In this document: piece by piece, positions 1 through 9,238 of the stretch
How the letters are laid out: each line of letters begins with the position of its first letter
How positions within the stretch are numbered: the stretch's first letter is position 1
From: Candidatus Handelsmanbacteria bacterium
Lineage (GTDB): Bacteria; Latescibacterota; UBA2968; UBA8231
Direction: 5' to 3'
Assembly: GCA_016867395.1 (NCBI GenBank)
Contig: VGJS01000025.1
Span: 1-51,753 of the forward strand
Length of the DNA stretch: 51,753 nt
The notes under the pieces: generated by a model
The model's database searches: none
What the model was told of the DNA's origin: nothing
Seen by the model: the letters and a program-made list of their open reading frames with translations, nothing else
Made by a program: the position numbers and the translations under genes

Positions 1-970
1 AGTTTCTCGACGAGGAGATCAGCCACTTTCTCCAGGCCGCCCCCTACGAACGGACGGGGGAGCGGCAGGGCTATCGCAACGGCTACAAGCCGCGGCAACT
101 GACCACGCGGGGGGGGGTCGGCTGGAACTGGCCCTGCCCCAGGATCGGGAAGGGCGGTTCCACAGCGAGTTATTCGCCCGCTATCAGCGCTCGGAGAGGG
201 CGTTGTTACTGGCCCTGCAGCAGTCGTATCTGCCGGGGGTGTCGACCCGCAAGGTCAAGGCGATCACCGAAGCGGTGTGGCACCCATTTCTCCAAGTCGC
301 TGGTCTCCAGGGTCTGCCAGCAACTGGACCCCGAGATCCAGGCCTGGCTACAGCGCCCGCTGACCCAGCCCTACCCCTACCTGATGGTCCACGCCCGCTA
401 TGAGCAGGTGCGGGAAAAGCATCGGGTGGTCTCCAAGGGGTGGGTGCTGGTCCAGGGCTTCGGCCAGGACGGGCATCGCGACCTGCTGACGGTGGCCATT
501 GCCCCCACCGAGAGCCAGGCCAGTTGGGGCCAGCTCTTCAGTGGGCTGATCGATCGAGGTCTGACCGGGGTGCAGTTGGTCACCTCCGACGAGCACAAGG
601 GCCTGGTGCAGGCCATCCGCCGGTACTTCGATCAGGCTGCCTGGCAGTATTGCCAGGTCCACTTTCAACGCACAGTGCTGGCCGAGGTACCCAAAACCCA
701 CCGCACCCAGGAGGCCAGCCAACTGCGGGGATTCCTCCAGGCCGTGGATCGGCCCCAGGCGGATCGCCTCTTCGACACCCTGGTCCACAGCTATGACAGT
801 TCCTATCCGTCCCTGGTCCACAAGCTGGAAACCCATCGCGAGGCGCTGCTGGCCTGTATGGAGTGGGCCGAGGAGTGGACCACCGGAAAGAGGCATCTTG
901 ACCTTGAACTATTGAACCAGTGAGCCAACCACTCGGGACACCTTTTTACAGAAACTGCTGGACTTGACCG
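1..970 (+). mobile_element. IS256-family element, truncated remnant
   Basis: The left end lies outside the window. The right end is probably near 935-970, where the bases gggacacctttttacagaaa and a following tggac-type motif resemble IS256-family termini. The encoded transposase stops before the C-terminal part of the catalytic domain, so internal sequence has been lost. No matching second copy is present in the window. Confidence 0.65.
3..923 (+). pseudogene. IS256-family (mutator) transposase, degraded
   Basis: The N-terminal part of an IS256-type DDE transposase is readable in three frames: AAPYERTGERQGYRNGYKPR near the start, then ARYQRSERALLLAL and GVSTRKVKAITEA, then ARYEQVREKHRVVSK, VTSDEHKGLVQAIRRYF and WQYCQVHFQR. 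Frame changes fall at a run of nine G near 101-109 and near 280. The family's first catalytic Asp (usually DARYE) reads as His (VHARYE); the second Asp survives in TSDEHKG. The protein ends around residue 300 at KRHLDLELLNQ, so the region with the catalytic Glu and the STNPLERLN-type motif is missing. It is almost certainly inactive. Family assignment is confident; the 5' end is cut by the window. Confidence 0.75.
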
Positions 971-1051
971 TTGGCAGGTCAACTTCAACTTTTCTTGTTG
1001 CATTTCATACTCCTTTGCAGGCACAGCCAGCGACAGGGAAATCGCCCTGGA

Positions 1052-1221
1052 GGTCTCTCGCGGGGAGAGGCAGGGAAGGGAAGGACGCGGGAAGTGTTGA
1101 GGGGAGAGCGAAGCCGCAACGCCCCAATGTATGGGACGTTGCGGGGGTTGGGCAACAGCGCGGGGTTAGCGAGCGGCGCGAAAAGTCCGCGCCTTGAGAG
1201 AGACCGGAATGGGTCATTCCG
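1052..1221. repeat. R1 palindromic repeat, copy A (long form)
   Basis: Terminal arms GGTCTCTC (1052-1059) and GAGAGACC (1198-1205) are perfect inverted repeats. The 3' arm is preceded by the family signature tccgcgcctt and followed by a hairpin GGAATG-ggt-CATTCC (1206-1220). The interior has AGAGCGAAGC and AGCGAGC blocks shared with copies B-D, plus an extra inner hairpin with CCGCAACG and CGTTGCGG arms found only here. It lies between the IS256 remnant and the 3' end of pepF. Confidence 0.7.
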
Positions 1222-1228
1222 TGCCGCG

Positions 1229-3019
1229 TCACCCCGCTAGTTTCACCGCCTCCTCCACCCGCTGCCGGATCACGTCGCAGCCCCCCTGCCAGAAGTCGCG
1301 GCTGGTGATGTCGAAGCCCATCGCGCCCACCAGTTCGCCCGGCGCGCGCGAACCCCCGGCGGCCAGCAACTCGAAGTACTTCTCCACAAAGTCCTGCCCC
1401 TCGCGCTGGTAACAGGCGTACAGAGCCAGCACCAACAACTCGCCAAAGGCATAGGCGTACACGTAGAAAGGCGTGCTAACGATATGGGGGATGTAGCTCC
1501 ACCAACAGGCGTGGCCGTCGCCCAGTTTCAGCGCCTCCCCGAACATCGCCTGCATGTGCTTTTGCCAAAGCCCACCGAATCTGTCGGAAGAAAGTTCCCC
1601 CTGGGTGCGCCGCGCCTGGTGGGCCTCCTGCTCAAAGCGGTACATGGCGATCTGGCGGAAGACCGTGGCAAAAGTATCCTCGATCTTGTGACACAAGAGC
1701 GCCAGCCGGTCCTGGGATGAGGAGAAGCGTTTTTTTAGATGATCGAAAACCAGGATCTCACCAAAGGTGCTAGCCGTCTCGGCCATGGGCAGCACCGGGT
1801 AGTAATCGAGCAGATGGTTGCGGCTGGCCAGGATGTCGTGGATGCCGTGGCCCAATTCGTGGGCCAGGGTCATCACGTCACGCGGCTGGCTGGTGTAGTT
1901 GAGCAGCACGTACGGATGAAGGTCCGGCGTGACCCCGGCGCAAAAGGCCCCACCCCTCTTCCCCTCGCCGAGGGCTGCGTCGATCCAGCGCTTGCTGAAA
2001 AAGGGCTCAGCCATCTGGGCCAGGCGCGGCGAGAAACCGCCGAAAGCCTCCAGCACCATGCCCTGAGCCTGGGCGAAGGAGATGGGCTCCTCCCCGGCGG
2101 CGATAGGCGCGTAGCGGTCGTAATGGGTCAGCTCGTCCAGGCCCAGGAGTCGCCGCTTGAGCTGGTAGTACTCGGCGACGATGCCGAAGTTGTCGGCGCA
2201 GACCTGGCTCATTACCTCCACCACCTCGCCGCTCAGTTCGTTGTCGAGGTGGCGGCTGGAAGCCGGCGCCTCGTACCGGCGCAACCGATCGAGCACGTCC
2301 TTCTCGTGTAGCAGGGTGTTGTAGATAAAGGTGGCCAAGTAGGTGTTCTGCTTGAGGGCCGCCGTGACCGATTCGGCCGCGGCCCGGCGCACCTCGCGGT
2401 CCGGGTCATGGAGCAGTGCCAGCACCTGGCTCTGGGTCAGTTCCTGCATCTGGCCGCCGCGCTCCAGGCGGTACCGGGTGCGGGTGCTGATCTCAGTGGA
2501 CAACCGGGAGAGAGCCTGGCCGCGCACATTGGCGGTTTCCACCAGGATCTTCTCCTCCGGCTCACTGAGGTTATGGGCCGCCAGTTTGCGCTGGTGATCG
2601 AGGTAGTGGCGGTAGGGTGCCAATTCCTGGCTCTGGCTGATCCTCTCGTAGGTGGAAGCGGGGATCTGCCCGATCTCCAGGTCGAAGAAGACCAGCAGGG
2701 TGCCCGCCGCGCTGCCGAACTCCCGGCTCTTCTGCAAGAGGGCCCCCCGCGCCGGGTCCTGGGTGTTGGTGGAGAAGAGCAGCGAGGCGAATGCCTGGGG
2801 TCGGTACTGGATGCGCAACAGGGACTCGTACTCGTCGAGGGCTGTGCGCAGATGCGGCGCGGTCACGGTTGCCGAGGCGATCGTACCTTTGAAGCGCCGG
2901 GCGAATGCCTCAGCCTGCCCTTTGCCGGCCTGCATGTCCGCGTCGAGGCGCGGGTCATACACCCCGGCGTACAGATCGGAAAGATCCCAGGTAGGCAGGG
3001 TTTCGGTGGATTGGATCAT
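1229..3019 (-). CDS. pepF: Oligoendopeptidase F-like M3 metallopeptidase
   Basis: Zinc metallopeptidase of family M3, expected to cleave short peptides in the cytoplasm. The 596-residue protein is full length. The zinc motif HELGH is at about residues 387-391, followed about 25 residues later by AETASTFGE, which supplies the third ligand Glu. The start ATG is preceded by AAGGAG at a normal distance. It is divergent from the DUF3445 gene with about 70 bp between starts, so the two may share a regulatory region. The reading frame is intact. Its 3' end abuts R1 copy A. Family assignment is secure; the substrate is not known. Confidence 0.92.
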   Translation of the reverse strand: MIQSTETLPTWDLSDLYAGVYDPRLDADMQAGKGQAEAFARRFKGTIASATVTAPHLRTALDEYESLLRIQYRPQAFASLLFSTNTQDPARGALLQKSREFGSAAGTLLVFFDLEIGQIPASTYERISQSQELAPYRHYLDHQRKLAAHNLSEPEEKILVETANVRGQALSRLSTEISTRTRYRLERGGQMQELTQSQVLALLHDPDREVRRAAAESVTAALKQNTYLATFIYNTLLHEKDVLDRLRRYEAPASSRHLDNELSGEVVEVMSQVCADNFGIVAEYYQLKRRLLGLDELTHYDRYAPIAAGEEPISFAQAQGMVLEAFGGFSPRLAQMAEPFFSKRWIDAALGEGKRGGAFCAGVTPDLHPYVLLNYTSQPRDVMTLAHELGHGIHDILASRNHLLDYYPVLPMAETASTFGEILVFDHLKKRFSSSQDRLALLCHKIEDTFATVFRQIAMYRFEQEAHQARRTQGELSSDRFGGLWQKHMQAMFGEALKLGDGHACWWSYIPHIVSTPFYVYAYAFGELLVLALYACYQREGQDFVEKYFELLAAGGSRAPGELVGAMGFDITSRDFWQGGCDVIRQRVEEAVKLAG

Positions 3020-3089
3020 CTATGCTCCTTGTGGTATTAAACGAAGTTGCCGAAAGTTATCTTAGGCGAGTTAAGCCCTGGATGCAACT

Positions 3090-4220
3090 ATGGACCTACC
3101 TATAGAAACCCCTCCAGCCGAAGATCTAACCGACGCGCCGCGGTATTTTCCGCCCGTTGAGGGGGTGTACCAAGTCAAACCCGGCTTCATCCGCCTGGGC
3201 CAGGACCTGGGCAACGGCCCTGCTGACGCCCAGGTATTCCAATTCGACCAGAGCTTCCCCCTCTTCCGCCAGGCCAAGCTCCAGGCCCGCGCCGAACACC
3301 TCGCCAAGTACTATCAGACCGCCGACTACCCTCCCGCAGTAGCCAGCGCCGTGGCCCGCTTCCTCATCCACCGCCTGGCCCAGGAGCACCCTGACTATTT
3401 CCAATTTGAGGAGGACAGCGCCGGCCCCCACCTCCACTGTGCCCTCACCGGAGAAATGCTTTCCTTTGACTGCGAGTACCAACTACGCGAGGTCCAGGCG
3501 GCGGGGGGCACCCCTGGAGATCTTTCCCGGGGAGGGGATGAGGGGGGAAGACCGCGTGGCGAGGGGTCGGGTAGCGGAGCCAGAGCGAGCGAGGGGGAAG
3601 GGCGCGCCTTGGGAAGGATCGAAGTGGGGCACTCCCCGAAGCCCCCCTACGCCGATATCTTCGACGCACTCGCCTGCCAGGTCTGCGAAGACCTCGCCGT
3701 GGTCTGCCGCCGGCCCGACGGGGGCGACTGGCTCGCCACCGTCCACCTCTGCTCCCCCAACCACTGGGCCGCCGAGGAGAAGGTCGGCCGCCCCTTCGCC
3801 CAGGTCCACGCCCCCGTGGCCGGCATGGGCCCCCTCAACCAGCGCAGCAGTGACCTGGTCCGGGCCATGATCGAGCGCGGGCCGTACGTGCGCTTCGCCT
3901 GGGGTCTGGGCACCGACACCCGCCTCAACCACCATCCAGAGCCCCCGCGCGGCATCTCCCCGGAAAACTGGCAGGGCCGTTACTTCGATCCCGAACACCC
4001 CCGCCTCTTCCTGCGCCTGGAGCGCCAGGTCCTACGGGGCTTTACCCAGGAGGAGGCCGCCCTTTTCACCATCCGCACCTACTTCCGCGACTGCGACCGC
4101 CTCTCCCCCGGTGAGCGCACCCAACTCCGCCTGGCCCTCCTCTCCATGACCCCTGAAACTTTGATTTACAAAGGTTTGACGGCTCACCGCGATGCCATTC
4201 TGGAGTGGCTGGCCTCGTAG
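3090..4220 (+). CDS. DUF3445 heme-dependent oxidative N-demethylase-like protein with in-frame repeat insert
   Basis: Member of the DUF3445 family (heme-dependent oxidative N-demethylase alpha-subunit type). The hallmark block LCSPNHWAAEEKVGRPFAQ and HAPVAG lies at about residues 220-245, followed by FAWGLGTDTRLNHHP and, near the C-terminus, RLERQVLRGFTQEEAALFTI, which fit the family. Residues about 143-184 (SRGGDEGGRPRGEGSGSG and following) are low-complexity Gly/Arg/Glu sequence encoded by R1 copy B, inserted without breaking the frame. Apart from this insert the 376-residue protein is collinear with the family. Substrate unknown. Whether the insert is tolerated in the folded enzyme cannot be judged here. 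Confidence 0.8.
   Translation: MDLPIETPPAEDLTDAPRYFPPVEGVYQVKPGFIRLGQDLGNGPADAQVFQFDQSFPLFRQAKLQARAEHLAKYYQTADYPPAVASAVARFLIHRLAQEHPDYFQFEEDSAGPHLHCALTGEMLSFDCEYQLREVQAAGGTPGDLSRGGDEGGRPRGEGSGSGARASEGEGRALGRIEVGHSPKPPYADIFDALACQVCEDLAVVCRRPDGGDWLATVHLCSPNHWAAEEKVGRPFAQVHAPVAGMGPLNQRSSDLVRAMIERGPYVRFAWGLGTDTRLNHHPEPPRGISPENWQGRYFDPEHPRLFLRLERQVLRGFTQEEAALFTIRTYFRDCDRLSPGERTQLRLALLSMTPETLIYKGLTAHRDAILEWLAS
3519..3638. repeat. R1 palindromic repeat, copy B (inside a coding sequence)
   Basis: Arms GATCTTTCCC (3519-3528) and GGGAAGGATC (3611-3620) pair at nine of ten positions. The signature GCGCGCCTTGGGAA precedes the 3' arm boundary, and a hairpin AGTG-ggg-CACT follows (3623-3633). The interior AGCGGAGCcAGAGCGAGC matches copies C and D. 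It is read through in frame by the DUF3445 gene. Confidence 0.75.
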
Positions 4221-4335
4221 CGGCGGGGTCGCAACCCGACGGCTCCACATTCCTGCCAACCCTTTCCCCCCTGCCTGATTCTAATAACAGTACCCGGTAG
4301 GATGAGGCCGGTACCTGCATGGGCGGGAGGTTTTC

Positions 4336-4990
4336 GTGAACAAGACCGGACTTTTGACCCTGGCAGCAGTTGCTGCTGCATTCTCCCTGCTGGCCATCCT
4401 CTTTCTAAACAAACCCCTGGCCGAGTTCATCCGTGCCCCGGGCTACGAGGATCCTGCCCTGTTCCACCAGGGCACGGCCCTGCTGGACCTGGTAACTGGC
4501 AAGGAGGCCTGCAAGTTCCTGCTCGGCTCTGCCCTGATCGGAGTCGGGCTGGCCCAGGTGGCCGTGGCGCGGAGCCGGCCCCAGGGGGTTTCGCTGCTCT
4601 TCATCGGGCTGATGCAGCTCCTCAGCACCCTGGCCTACGGGGTCAGCAAGAACCTCTTTAGCCGGTTGAGGCCCTATGAGTTGCTGGACAGCGGCGCCCG
4701 GGACCAGGCGTGGTGGGCAGAGGGTAGCTCCTTTCCCTCCGGGCACGTGGGCTTTTATATCGGGCTTTTCCTCCCCCTGGCCTGCCTTTTCCCGCGCTGG
4801 CGCTGGTCGCTCCTGGCGGCGCCCCCTTTCATCGCCCTGGCCCCTGGCGCGCGTCGGGGTCAATGACCACTTCCTGAGTGATGTGGCTACTTCGACCTCG
4901 ATGGTGGCCCTGAACACCCTGGTTGGCGGCACTGCCATGAGGCGCCTGCCAACTATCCCCTCGCTGCCAGGCTCTAATGATGTAGAATGA
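4336..4990 (+). pseudogene. PAP2 superfamily membrane phosphatase, one frameshift
   Basis: Membrane phosphatidic-acid-phosphatase-type enzyme. It starts at GTG 4336 behind a GGGAGG ribosome site. Hydrophobic segments at residues 5-25, about 60-75 and 95-110 precede the three acid phosphatase motifs: KNLFSRLRP, SSFPSGHVGF and, after a frame change near 4850, ARVGVNDHFLSDV. The frame change sits at a cctggcccctggcgcg stretch and restores the last motif, so a one-base sequence error is as likely as real disruption. It ends just before the ECF sigma gene, so the two are probably cotranscribed. Possible roles are lipid or undecaprenyl-pyrophosphate dephosphorylation; the substrate is unknown. Confidence 0.75.
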
Positions 4991-4997
4991 GGCCGGC

Positions 4998-5541
4998 ATG
5001 AGCGACGACCAACGCACCCTGCTCCTGAGCGCCCGCGAGGGCGACCACCGGGCCTTTGCCGCCCTGAGGGCCGGCTGCGAGCGCCGCATCCTCAGCCTAG
5101 CCTTAGATATAACCGGCAACACCGAGGACGCCCCGGACATCTACCAGGAAACCCTGATCGCCGCGTACCGGGCCCTGCCCACGTTCAGGATGGACAGCCG
5201 GTTCTGCACCTGGCTCTACCGGATCGCCCTCAACCAGGCCCTGCGCTTCCGCTCGCGGTGGCAGCGGCGCCTCCCCTCCGGAGGAGTGGTGGCCCGAGCA
5301 CGCCGACCATCCCACCCCCGAGCAACTGGCCCTGCGCGGGGAGTTCCACAGCCGAATCCACCAAGCCTTAGACGGGCCCTCAGCCCAGGAGCGCCTGGCT
5401 TTTGGCCTGTGCCACCACCAGGGCTTCAGAATCGAGGAGGCCGCCGAACTGATGGAGTGCTCCACCGGGTCAGTGAAGAGCTACCTTTTTTGCGGCCGGG
5501 AAAGACTTCGGCGCCCGGTAGTTGGATTTATGGAGAAATGA
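4998..5541 (+). pseudogene. ECF-type RNA polymerase sigma factor, one frameshift
   Basis: Region 2 is clear: LLLSAREGDHRAFAALRAGC, then DAPDIYQETLIAAYRALPTF and RFCTWLYRIALNQALRFRSR. A frame change at about 5265-5285 is needed to reach region 4, where AQERLAFGLCHHQGFRIEEA and ELMECSTGSVKSYLF follow with GRERLRRPV. Read this way the protein is about 180 residues, normal for an ECF factor. It sits directly after the PAP2 gene and 8 bp before the next start, in a sigma/anti-sigma order. Its target promoters cannot be deduced. Confidence 0.82.
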
Positions 5542-5548
5542 GGCCGAG

Positions 5549-6216
5549 ATGAGTAGCGAAGCCCCCCGCCAGCAGGTACTGCGCTACCTGTACGGAGACC
5601 TGGACCAAGCCGAGTGGGCCGCCTTTGAGGCTGACCTCAAACGCGACCCCGGGCTCAAGGTCCTGCTGTACGCCGAGCAGCGCTTCGACCAGCTCCTGCC
5701 AGTGAGCCACGGCCGCCAGGCCCCCGAGGCCCTGCTCCAGGAGTGCCGCCTGCTCCTGCGCGCCCGGGTCCAGTCCATCCCCGCGCCCCTGGCCTGGTCC
5801 GCGGGAATGGCGGCCGCCCCGGCGGTGCAGACGGCGCTACCCACCGCCCTGCAGGGCGACATGGAGCCGGGCACCCGCCTCCAGGCCCCGGACCTGGCCC
5901 GGCACCAGGCCGGCAGCGAACGCATCCGCGAGGCCCTGATCCACACGCTGGCCCACGACGACAATCCCGGGTTACTGCGTAAGGCCATCGAGGCCCTCAG
6001 GGATCTGGCCAGCGACGAAGAGGTGCGCCAGGCCCTGAGCGCGACCTCAACCCCGGGGTGCGGGTGGAGGCGGGCGAAACCCTCAAGCACTTCAGCAACC
6101 CGGCTACCCTCCAGGTGCTGGAGCAGCAGAGCCGGAGCAATGCAAACACCTACATAGGCAGCGAAGCGGCGCGCGCCCTGCAAGAAGGACGCAAGTCCGC
6201 AGGTGAACAACTCTGA
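5549..6216 (+). pseudogene. Putative anti-sigma / HEAT-like repeat protein, one frameshift
   Basis: The product begins MSSEAPRQQVLRYLYGDLD and continues with DQAEWAAFEADLKRDPGLK, which resembles the N-terminus of anti-sigma proteins (LYGELDPAE type) but without an obvious zinc site. The middle is Ala/Pro rich. The C-terminal half has HEAT-like helices, IREALIHTLAHDDNPGLLRK and AIEALRDLASDEEVRQAL. A frame change near 6040 allows DLNPGVRVEAGETLKHF and a natural end at AGEQL. It follows the ECF sigma gene by 7 bp. The function as its regulator is inferred from position. Confidence 0.55.
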
Positions 6217-6230
6217 AAGGAGCGCGACCA

Positions 6231-7185
6231 TGAAACGGATAATTAATTGCCTGCTGAAGGCGGATTGGTATTGGCGGGAACCGCCGGCGCTCAGGAAAGG
6301 GGCGAAATACACCGGGAGGGCCTGGGCTTTGTCGAGCACAACGATAAGACCGTATCGGTCGACCGACCCAAGCTGCCAGACAAGCGCGGCACCCGCTACC
6401 TGTCCACCCACAAAGAAAGGGTGGCGGTGAAAACCGGGAATAAGGAAGATGAGGTGCAGGTGGAGGTGGTGAAGAAGGCTGATGCCGTTACCGAGGGCAG
6501 CGCCAGCGAGCTTTTCGCCGATTGCTTGGTGTACATCGAAACCATGGGCAGAAACGTGCGCGTGCGCGCCGAAGCCAAAGGGGATGAGGACTGGGATGAC
6601 TTGGAGCTGGAATTCAGCTTCGTTGTGCCTCCGACCCACAGCCTCGACCTGAAAACCTCCGGAGGCAGCATTGAGATCGGCGAGGGCCTCGATGGCTGGA
6701 TCGTGGCCCGCACCGCCGGCGGCAGCATCTCGGTTGGGGCGGTGAAGAGCGGCTTGTTGGATGTTGAGACGGCGGGCGGCAGTATCAACATCGGGCCAAC
6801 CCGAGTAGGGATCGACGCCCAGACCGGTAGGGGCTCCAGCAGCATTGCCAGCGGGCGCGATATCCGCGCCGAGACCGCCGGGGGCGGTATCGAGGCCCAG
6901 CTGGCCCTGGCGCACATGGCGGCCGCCGGCCACTGCTCCCTCAAGACCGACAGGGGCGACCTGACCCTGTACCTGCCCGCCGAGTTGCTGGCCACTATCG
7001 ATGCCCGGCTCCACAGCGAGCGCAAGGGGGGGCCGCGACTACCGCATCTACTCCGATTTTCCCGTCGCCATCCAGGGCGAGGGCACCAAGTTGCTCACCG
7101 GCAAGGAGGAGGCCAACGGCGGCGGCAATCTCATCTACCTGGAGACCACCAACGCGACATGTTCATCAAGAAGGGGCCCAAGTGA
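6231..7185 (+). pseudogene. DUF4097-type exported adhesin-like protein, three frame changes
   Basis: The product has the repeated GGSI pattern of DUF4097 beta-solenoid proteins: LKTSGGSIEIGEGL, ARTAGGSISVGAV, VETAGGSINIGPTRV and AETAGGGIEAQLALAHM in series. A signal peptide is reconstructed as MKRIINCL then GGLVLAGTAGAQE only if the frame changes near 6255. A second change at the run of seven G near 7025-7031 gives RDYRIYSDFPVAIQGEG, and a third near 7150 restores the end FIKKGPK. Two compensating indels, one of them at a homopolymer, argue for sequence error. It ends the sigma/anti-sigma cluster and is convergent with aspS. Function is unknown, probably envelope associated. Confidence 0.65.
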
Positions 7186-7192
7186 TCTGTCA

Positions 7193-9030
7193 CTATAGCC
7201 AGTGCCGGGGAAAGGCTCTCTGAGCGGATTCCCGACTCCTCTGGCCAAAGGACGAAAGGCCAGAGGAGTCGGGCCTCGCAGCCTGCCAGGGATGGCAGGC
7301 GAGAATGAGCGAAGTGAGCCCTTTCCCGACACCTACAAAGCGAGTTGTCACTGACAAATACAATTCCTCTACCTGTCTCGCCGACGCCGGGCTTGGCGCG
7401 CCCACCAAGAGATCCTGGCCCTGCTGGTTGAGCGGAAAGGCGATCACCTCGCGGATATTGGGCTCGTCAGCTAGGAGCATGACGATCCGGTCGATGCCGG
7501 GCGCGATGCCGCCGTGGTGTGGAGCCCCGCACTGGAAGGCGCGGAACATCCCCCCGAACTTCTCATCTACTACTTCCCGCGACGATCCGGCTACCTCGAA
7601 CGCTTTGTTCATATCCTTCGGCCGGTGGTTGAGGATGGCCCCGCTGGAGAGATCCATGCCGTTGCAGAAGATATCGTACTGGTGGGCCAGGATCTCTGAG
7701 GGTGGCTTTCTCTCCAGGCCCTCCATCCCGACCTGGGGCATGGAGAAGGAGTTGTGCGAGAAGGCCACCCGACCCCGCTCCTCTTCCCACTCGTACATGG
7801 GGAAATCCACGATCCAGCAGAAGCGGTAGGCCCGTTCCTGGCGCAGGCCCAGCAGGTCGGCCAGGTGCAGGCGCAGTTTGCCCGCCAGGGTGCCGTCCTC
7901 TGAGGTCTGGCCGGCGAGCAGCAAGAGGGCGCTGCAGGCCTCTGCTCCGCTCAGTCCCCGCAACCCTTCGACCTCCTCCCGGCTCAATGCGCTGGCGATA
8001 GGGTCCTCCGCCCCTTCTTCCGTGAAGATCAGATACGCCATCCCTTTGCCGACCAGGCTGCGGACAAACCGGTCCAGGCTGTCGAGGAAACTGTGCGGTT
8101 TTTGCGCCAACGCAGGGACGCATAGCACCCGCACCACCCCGCCCTCCTCCACCACTTGGCGGAAGAGGCGGAAGGACGAGTTGGCGAAAAACCCTGAGAC
8201 CTCCTCGATCTCCAGCCCAAAGTGCAGGTCCGGCTTGTCCGTGCCGAAGCGGCACAGAGCCCCGGCGTAGGGAATGCGGAGGAAGGGCGCCGGGCTGACT
8301 TCCCATTCACTGAACTCCCCGGCGCGCCGGCAGAAAAGTTCCTCCATCGCCGCGAAGACCTCCTCCTGCTCGACCAAGGACATCTCCACGTCTAACTGAT
8401 AGAACTCCCCAGGCGAGCGATCGGCGCGGGCGTCCTCGTCCCAGAAGTAGGGGGCGCCCTGGAAATAGCGGTCGAAGCCGGCCACCATTAGCAATTGCTT
8501 GAACTGCTGCGGAGCCTGGGGGCAGGCCGTAGAATTGCCCCGGGTGCAGGCGGCTGGGGACCAGAAAGTCGTACCCCTTCTCGGGCGACCTGGTGGTGAG
8601 GATGGGGGTCTAGGACTCGCTGAATCCCATCGCATTCATGCGCTTGGGGATGCTGGGGATCACTGTCACCCGCAGAACGATGCGCCGGCGCAGGTCGAGA
8701 AAGCGGTACTGGCAGCGCAGGGTCTCGGCCACGGGCGGCTCCACGGCCACGGCAAAGGGCAGGGGTCCGGCGGCGCTGAGCAGGGCCAGTTCCACTGCGG
8801 TGGACCTCGATCTGGCCGGTGGGCAGCTCGGGATTCACCGCTTCGGCGGGCCGCAGGCGCACCTGCCCGGTGGCGGTGACCACGGATTCGCGGCCCGGCC
8901 CTGGCGCTAACACCACCTGCGTGAGGCCGTAGTGGTCGCGCTTGCGGTGGGCCCAACCGGAGAGCCGGACGGTGTCGTCGGCGTGGTGCGGCCGCAGTTC
9001 GCCGCAGGTATGGGAGCGATAGGGATGCAT
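7193..9030 (-). pseudogene. aspS: Aspartyl-tRNA synthetase, interrupted
   Basis: Class II aspartyl-tRNA synthetase in several pieces. The N-terminus [19 protein letters not shown] and [13 protein letters not shown] is typical, but about a dozen residues normally between two RDH units are missing. Frame changes occur near 8800 and at a C run near 8516. A TAG at 8610-8612 interrupts the motif GFSES-stop-TPIL where families have Glu. [45 protein letters not shown] and GIAPGIDRIVMLLADEPNIR are well conserved. The motif-2 Arg (usual FRDED) is Trp (FWDED). The normal C-terminus GAPSPASARQVEELYL is extended through repeat R3 to 7193. It is last in the asd-lysS-aspS operon behind its own attenuator. 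Confidence 0.88.
7197..7337. repeat. Complex palindrome between convergent genes (R3)
   Basis: Outer arms GTGCCGGGGAAAGGCTC (from 7202) and GAGCCCTTTCCCGACAC (to 7332) are imperfect inverted repeats. Inside are a 16-bp perfect stem, CCCGACTCCTCTGGCC at 7231-7246 with its complement at 7258-7273, and a second stem GCCTGCC/GGCAGGC at 7281-7287 and 7294-7300. It lies between the convergent DUF4097 and aspS genes and could act as a bidirectional terminator, although no long T run follows. The aspS frame continues into it without a stop. Confidence 0.6.
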
Positions 9031-9050
9031 GGCTTCCTCCTTTCGTGGGC

Positions 9051-9089
9051 AAAAAAAGACACCCGCTGCCCTGGGCTGCGGCAGCGGGT
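9051..9089 (-). terminator. Attenuator terminator before aspS
   Basis: On the minus strand ACCCGCTGCC (9089-9080) pairs with GGCAGCGGGT (9070-9061) and is followed by gtc and seven T (9057-9051). It stands about 10 nt upstream of the AAGGAGG ribosome site of aspS, which implies premature termination control. A second CGACCCGCTG segment about 30 nt further upstream (around 9113-9122) repeats the 5' arm and could form a competing pairing. Confidence 0.7.
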
Positions 9090-9112
9090 CGGTGTGGTGA
9101 CAGAGGTGCAGC

Positions 9113-9238
9113 TCAGCGGGTCGGCGCCTTCCCTCCTCTGGAGGTCCGGTTATTGTTGTCCTGATAATTGTTGTAGTCCTGATCGCGGTCTGTAGCGGGA
9201 GTGCCCTGCTCAATGACCGGCGGGCGCGCCTTGACCAT
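9113..9238 (-). CDS. Asp/Asn-rich leader ORF or lysS C-terminal tail
   Basis: A 41-codon frame begins ATG at 9238 and ends TGA at 9113. Its second half is [16 protein letters not shown], with four Asp and five Asn in sixteen residues, then [10 protein letters not shown]. It lies just upstream of the aspS attenuator, where an Asp- or Asn-rich leader peptide would let the ribosome sense charged tRNA. No clear ribosome site is seen. The same frame also continues upstream into lysS (DVIPFRMVKA) if one base is shifted near 9240, so it may instead be the lysS C-terminus. Its end resembles that of the leader ORF in front of asd. Confidence 0.4.
   Translation of the reverse strand: MVKARPPVIEQGTPATDRDQDYNNYQDNNNRTSRGGKAPTR

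Noticed and set aside
5584-7014. 476-residue minus-strand open frame
   Set aside because: It runs antisense to the anti-sigma and DUF4097 genes, whose plus-strand motifs are clear.
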